Positions 7,201 to 8,408 of a DNA stretch of 8,408 nucleotides are shown here, one piece after another. Origin of the DNA: Methanobacteriota archaeon (lineage in GTDB: Archaea; Thermoplasmatota; Poseidoniia; Poseidoniales; Thalassarchaeaceae); contig NYST01000061.1 in NCBI GenBank assembly GCA_002683155.1, positions 1 through 8,408 on the forward strand, read 5' to 3'. How positions within the stretch are numbered: position 1 is the stretch's first letter; each line of letters opens with the position of its first letter. The position numbers were made by a program, and so were the translations under genes. The notes below the pieces were generated by a model. That model had not been told where the DNA came from, ran no database searches, and saw nothing but the letters and a program-made list of their open reading frames with translations.

Positions 7201-8408
7201 TCCATTTGCCGTGTTGATCACGGCTGCTCCCTCGGTCGTACCGGCATATAGGAGATCGGAGCCGATTGGTTCCACGGAAATCACGAATCTGGATGGCATG
7301 CCATCTCCTTGCCCTCCATTCCCTCCTGATGTCCAGCAGTCCTCTAGGGTGAATTGGGATTGGGGAGTATTTGGATCGGGCCAGTTCCACATGCATGCAC
7401 CTCTATTCGTACCAGCATAGACTCCGTTGGCATCGCTTGAGACGTCATAGAACTCGAAGGGATCGTTGTTCCAACCGGGTATGCTGGTGGGGAGGAGGTC
7501 CCACGTTGAGCCGTCCCATCGGGCAAGTCCGCCGTTGGCGTTTGCTCCGGAGTTCTGGACCTCAGAGCCAACCAGTAAGCCACCATAGAAATCCAATGTC
7601 AGAGTATTGACGTCCTCATCTGGAATGCTATTTGGATCATCAGGCGTCCAAAGGTCAAGGATGTCGCTGGTCAGCCTGTCTATTAGCAGGACTCCCAAAC
7701 CAGGTAGTCCAAGGTAGATAACGTCGCCGTCAACTGCGACTGGGGTTGAGTCCAGATTGTCCACACCTAGTGACTGCCATGATCCTATGATTGTAGGTGT
7801 GCTGAGATCGATTCTCATTACACCAGCCTCCTCTGTGGCGATGTATGCAATTCCGAATCTGGTAGCGATGTCTCGAATCATGTCAGAGTCTAGCCCTTCC
7901 GATTCCGAGTAGGTTTCGATTACATTGTTGGAGTCTGTTGAGTAGAGTGAGATTCCCGATTCAAAATGCCCGATGACTAAGGTTTCTGTGTTGGAGTCGA
8001 ATGCCAAACTGGTTATCGAGTTGGAGTTCAGGCCTTGGATAGATTCGAGGTATGACCCATCCACATTGCTCAACCTGTGGACGCCACTGTTTGTGGTGCC
8101 GACCCACACCCAACCGTCTTCATCCTGTTCGATTGATGTGATATCTCCCGGCTCTAGTCCAGAAGTGAACCAGTCTCCTATATCGATTGGTTCCTTCCAG
8201 AGGTTGTCCCCCTTGTCCATGATGTCAATTATGCTGCCCGAAGCAATCCAGAACTCTCCGGATTCGCCGTCATCAATAATCGCAGTGATGTCTGCATCAT
8301 CAATAGAAGGACTGCTGACAAGGTGAAAGTAGCCGTCCGAATTGTCCTCAAGGGCCCGTCCGAATGTACCGGATGAGTCTCCGATTATTGCCATCGAGTC
8401 AGAAGGGG
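1261..8408 (-). CDS. Giant membrane-anchored surface protein: Reg_prop beta-propellers, FN3-like modules, TM, acidic tail (5' end outside the window)
   Basis: The frame is open from the right edge to TGA at 1261-1263. The first ATG in view (8394) gives 2377 residues, but the frame continues upstream of it (PSDS before the Met) and no signal peptide is visible, so the real N-terminus lies beyond 8408. Numbering from that ATG, residues 1-1362 are short beta-propeller repeats, 1363-1505 a linker plus beta-rich segment, 1506-2209 six FN3-like modules and 2210-2228 a Gly/Pro/Asp linker. Residues 2240-2258 are a membrane helix followed by RPRE, and 2259-2377 are a strongly acidic tail ending DDVLDDD. 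N-x-S/T sequons are frequent and cysteines are few, as expected for an extracellular glycoprotein. The topology is type I: ectodomain out, tail in. By its modules it should bind ligands or neighbouring cells. Reg_prop repeats are best known from sensory hybrid two-component systems, but no kinase is present here. Function is not assigned. Confidence 0.93.
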   Translation of the reverse strand, partial: PSDSMAIIGDSSGTFGRALEDNSDGYFHLVSSPSIDDADITAIIDDGESGEFWIASGSIIDIMDKGDNLWKEPIDIGDWFTSGLEPGDITSIEQDEDGWVWVGTTNSGVHRLSNVDGSYLESIQGLNSNSITSLAFDSNTETLVIGHFESGISLYSTDSNNVIETYSESEGLDSDMIRDIATRFGIAYIATEEAGVMRIDLSTPTIIGSWQSLGVDNLDSTPVAVDGDVIYLGLPGLGVLLIDRLTSDILDLWTPDDPNSIPDEDVNTLTLDFYGGLLVGSEVQNSGANANGGLARWDGSTWDLLPTSIPGWNNDPFEFYDVSSDANGVYAGTNRGACMWNWPDPNTPQSQFTLEDCWTSGGNGGQGDGMPSRFVISVEPIGSDLLYAGTTEGAAVINTANGTVVEVWTAGDDTERARVVKFGETLYLGFENLGIARFNLTSGTWLTPWDGSQGILGDDDVTVMIEGRALGTMWAGGDFGLTLIDLVNETTLIQWGRGANQDGPTLPNYSPGEILIVDEMMYYSPQRANPWNSRDEIARINLDNNTSLQTIDAGQRLGFEGVVHGMNQIGDEVWISVVETSGWGGSGDPGTILRWNTTSEGWMDDLQTIGDVGRVNAQYLGDCFPLNASCEMWIAYGENTLRRFSASNMTLLDQWDDIDGRIRGMVEYQGEYLFASMNGILRWNPSNETWQSSWLPGDGLPSESELDFYTLKVVGDDLWAASGYGNDGHVMRLSGNNGNWTIWDVDTGDIPDGYGADILLCHDIVHVAIGFSAWQWWLVGGGIARFDLGDYDGDGITDEWITPITNDNSNMADKDVRALACDEENEIMYVGFDTDNVGIDRFDYSSNNFLDTLTPDMGVSENPVFPGGMIYDEDLLLVAHYDGNGGITRVITSGASATSGQVIGLGMDSCSIVRAPTNSRSYAIGRSGDLSGINRVDRLDSTGLIEGGFDELVGLPSGVVSEMISNGTHVWVTVGSSEYSYLASTVLQGELLDNGSVNWQYGFDALSESINEIMIVDQEIWASTVGDGLFSFNLSHRSVQQTPPALHNQMDGMLHDGENMFIGLMGWSGSSAGFQTFNPETRSWGQGSLLAGLPSNIVTDFVEYGEHVLVSTHGGIGLWNLTKDDWDDPITTVDGLPTPISNHLFVPPVPILGNGTVLVGGPTGMIVLDQDLGVVGTIGRADGLVGDFVSGIVYAGPVSRTFNDTATGSLITLHHDSAIFISHNGQGVTRPGVAAWDISTDSHNGTYNIDMIPSNDVSAVEADLWGVHIATSNQPLVHWNGTSMGMEAGPGAIELQGWPIIDLASDGNHLAAISASKISIIKSSGDHAVVMVGDMPGALAADADAWMGLAVLGEDGLHIYKPIETLREAPRENQRRASPLNAIFADRTLDITDTTRPGMLTTFASQESPILIPLDQNQANSSELLLYPGSLTFSSPARGSWVWAKSTNLNYTGSWDLAALDPSIEESFQTAIFNTPPGSMSSTVHLQMQSPKDGRIMIRVTYDWERLEAPTLMTSLYDRPNDGGGVLHASWLPAQDSAWSAYRIYLWDSTYNPQWTPSKGDLANLPAYQRVPYWSQTTAVFTTGNSNGSEVPLSDQRQYRAAVSIEYPDGTLGDPISWDGNATPTDETPSPPEWLEVQPISGGNPGTVSAEWAACQELDPQSTRIWAVQQEITSALALSDPIDFAFASGNSSVLQLEGNVPYWFAIVCVDEAGQFDPANATVVGPVVTAGGLNDGIAPSPITGTSVSDAPNDEGGRIVVTWEPNQEEDCSFHVIYILPASGWTAPTSVDGWPVAQFVTDCTTDEVVIDSIGNSTLENDVVYWIGVVAVDDWGNQNVNDVLVVETATYSELDSTEFTPPDMVSGLQAWDHPDDDGTAIDVSWDRTTAEDFSHYTVWASDFPLNDLTEVSSACESSGTCNLVTIDQRQIGNSPRLEVTLSRALYGTEADELSPSRISPEVPLYVTVTIHDIAGNVFLSDLSENMALVTPIDNRGDLFPPDRVPSPSLVDRSPDSGDGIFVSFSPSSEPDIAEYRIFAVSVAPFDSVEGLEPALVLDRTQSGEEFLLETLSNGERIQPDVPMWVAVVSVDTSGNAWLDGLETSMISPVDENSQDPGIHLPEISEIMTYWDPTGSRIEVIWSESEDPQVESYIVFASTMQFSDTRDAITVSSSDTSNASFDSIGPTPVSSSTTYWLSVVAFDGEVHRLATDSIRVYPLSEFTPGGSPDGPGGDGESWFDQLVDGDLNTVIIMVSAIMVILGAALIIRPREKTAPQPWEMGTQEVEMEEELTREAMGITEEEEIASSSFLTQTPGDESEVEEELPEAVIDESPEEEWRGPDASVADLLESENEEISLEGLNDLADGLDGDSDDIDVSFLDDVLDDD
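1264..1620 (-). other. Acidic cytoplasmic tail of the giant surface protein (residues 2259-2377)
   Basis: This 119-residue low-complexity tail is dominated by Glu and Asp (EVEMEEELTREAMG, EEEEIASSS, SEVEEELPEAVIDESPEEEW). It ends with short Leu/acid segments, ASVADLLESENEEISLEGL and DIDVSFLDDVLDDD. No kinase, HAMP or other signalling domain can be seen. It is probably disordered, and the Leu-rich acidic ends could be short binding motifs for a cytoplasmic partner; that is inference. Confidence 0.75.
1621..1677 (-). other. C-terminal transmembrane helix (residues 2240-2258)
   Basis: TVIIMVSAIMVILGAALII is an uninterrupted 19-residue hydrophobic segment. Acidic and Gly-rich residues (DQLVDGDLN) come before it and RPREK after it. 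The positive charges on the C-terminal side fit the positive-inside rule, with the ectodomain outside. It is the only strong membrane segment in the visible protein. Confidence 0.9.
1768..3879 (-). other. Six fibronectin-III-like modules (residues 1506-2209)
   Basis: Modules begin near residues 1506, 1627, 1734, 1853, 1992 and 2113, each about 100-140 residues. Each opens with a Pro-rich strand (APTLM, SPPEW, PSPI, PPDMV, PPDRV, LPEIS). A polar loop rich in D, N, P and G follows, then a strand ending in Trp or Phe (LHASW, VSAEW, IVVTW, IDVSW, IFVSF, IEVIW). Next come an acidic loop and a Y/H-x-I/V-aromatic strand (AYRIYLW, HYTVWAS, EYRIFAVS, SYIVFAS). Late strands read YWFAIVCVD, YWIGVVAVDD, MWVAVVSVD and YWLSVVAFD, the usual FN3 F-G region. 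These modules probably act as a stalk holding the propellers away from the membrane. Confidence 0.75.
3880..4308 (-). other. Linker and beta-rich segment between propeller and FN3-like parts (residues 1363-1505)
   Basis: The array ends after DGLHIYKPIETL. A basic, flexible stretch REAPRENQRRASPLN follows, which stands out in an otherwise acidic protein and could be an exposed or protease-sensitive hinge. Next comes a segment rich in alternating hydrophobic residues, with SSELLLYPGSLTFSSPARG, GSWVWAKSTNLNYTGSWD and GRIMIRVTYDWERLEAP. It resembles a beta-sandwich but I cannot name the fold. Confidence 0.5.
4309..8394 (-). other. Array of about 28 Reg_prop-like propeller blades (residues 1-1362)
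   Basis: The repeating core is GL(P/x)SxxI/V, a variable strand, then an aromatic/hydrophobic strand of the type xxWVGTxxGVxRxD, then a Trp-containing strand leading to the next GLP. Clear examples are GLEPGDITSIEQDEDGWVWV (79-98) followed by GTTNSGVHRLS, GLNSNSITSL (121-130), and GLPS at 695, 950 and 1088, with GLPT at 1131. This matches the Reg_prop consensus (GLPSnxVxxixxDxxGxlWvGTxxGlxrxd). By eye I count about 28 such strand pairs, averaging about 49 residues each. Cysteines 334/353 and 619/626 lie within blades and could form disulfides. Blade boundaries and the count are manual estimates; some divergent blades may be miscounted, and more may lie upstream of the window. Confidence 0.75.

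Noticed and set aside
8392..8394. ATG at 8394 as the true start of the giant gene
   Set aside because: The frame continues upstream to the window edge, there is no signal peptide or ribosome site, and the Met falls in what looks like a blade strand.

Overview
The window looks like chromosomal DNA from an uncultured marine archaeon, most likely a Poseidoniales (Marine Group II euryarchaeote). This is inferred from the gene style: giant exported proteins built from beta-propeller and fibronectin-like modules, one C-terminal membrane anchor with a very acidic tail, TSP3-type calcium-binding proteins, and a small zinc-ribbon membrane protein. No rRNA or other taxonomic marker is present, so this stays an inference.

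All three genes lie on the minus strand. In transcription order from the right edge, the first is a huge surface protein that enters from beyond base 8408 and stops at 1261; at least 2377 residues are visible. Its outside part is a long array of about 28 blade-like repeats resembling the two-component-regulator propeller (Reg_prop), then a linker and six fibronectin-III-like modules. A single membrane helix and a 119-residue acidic cytoplasmic tail follow. The second gene, after a 58-base gap, is a 120-residue protein with a two-CxxC zinc ribbon and two membrane helices (1202 to 840). The third, after a 251-base gap with some RNA-hairpin potential, is a secreted TSP3-repeat protein that starts at 588. 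It changes into a Gly-Gln tract encoded by a perfect 18-bp tandem repeat and runs off the left edge.

Together the window reads as a cell-surface/exported-protein locus. The giant protein and the TSP3 protein would both act outside the membrane, in adhesion, matrix formation or ligand sensing. The zinc-ribbon protein would sit in the membrane and may be co-transcribed with the giant gene. No mobile element, CRISPR array, tRNA, rRNA or defence system was seen. The strongest candidates for something unusual are the very long kinase-less Reg_prop array and the expanding (Gly-Gln)n tail.
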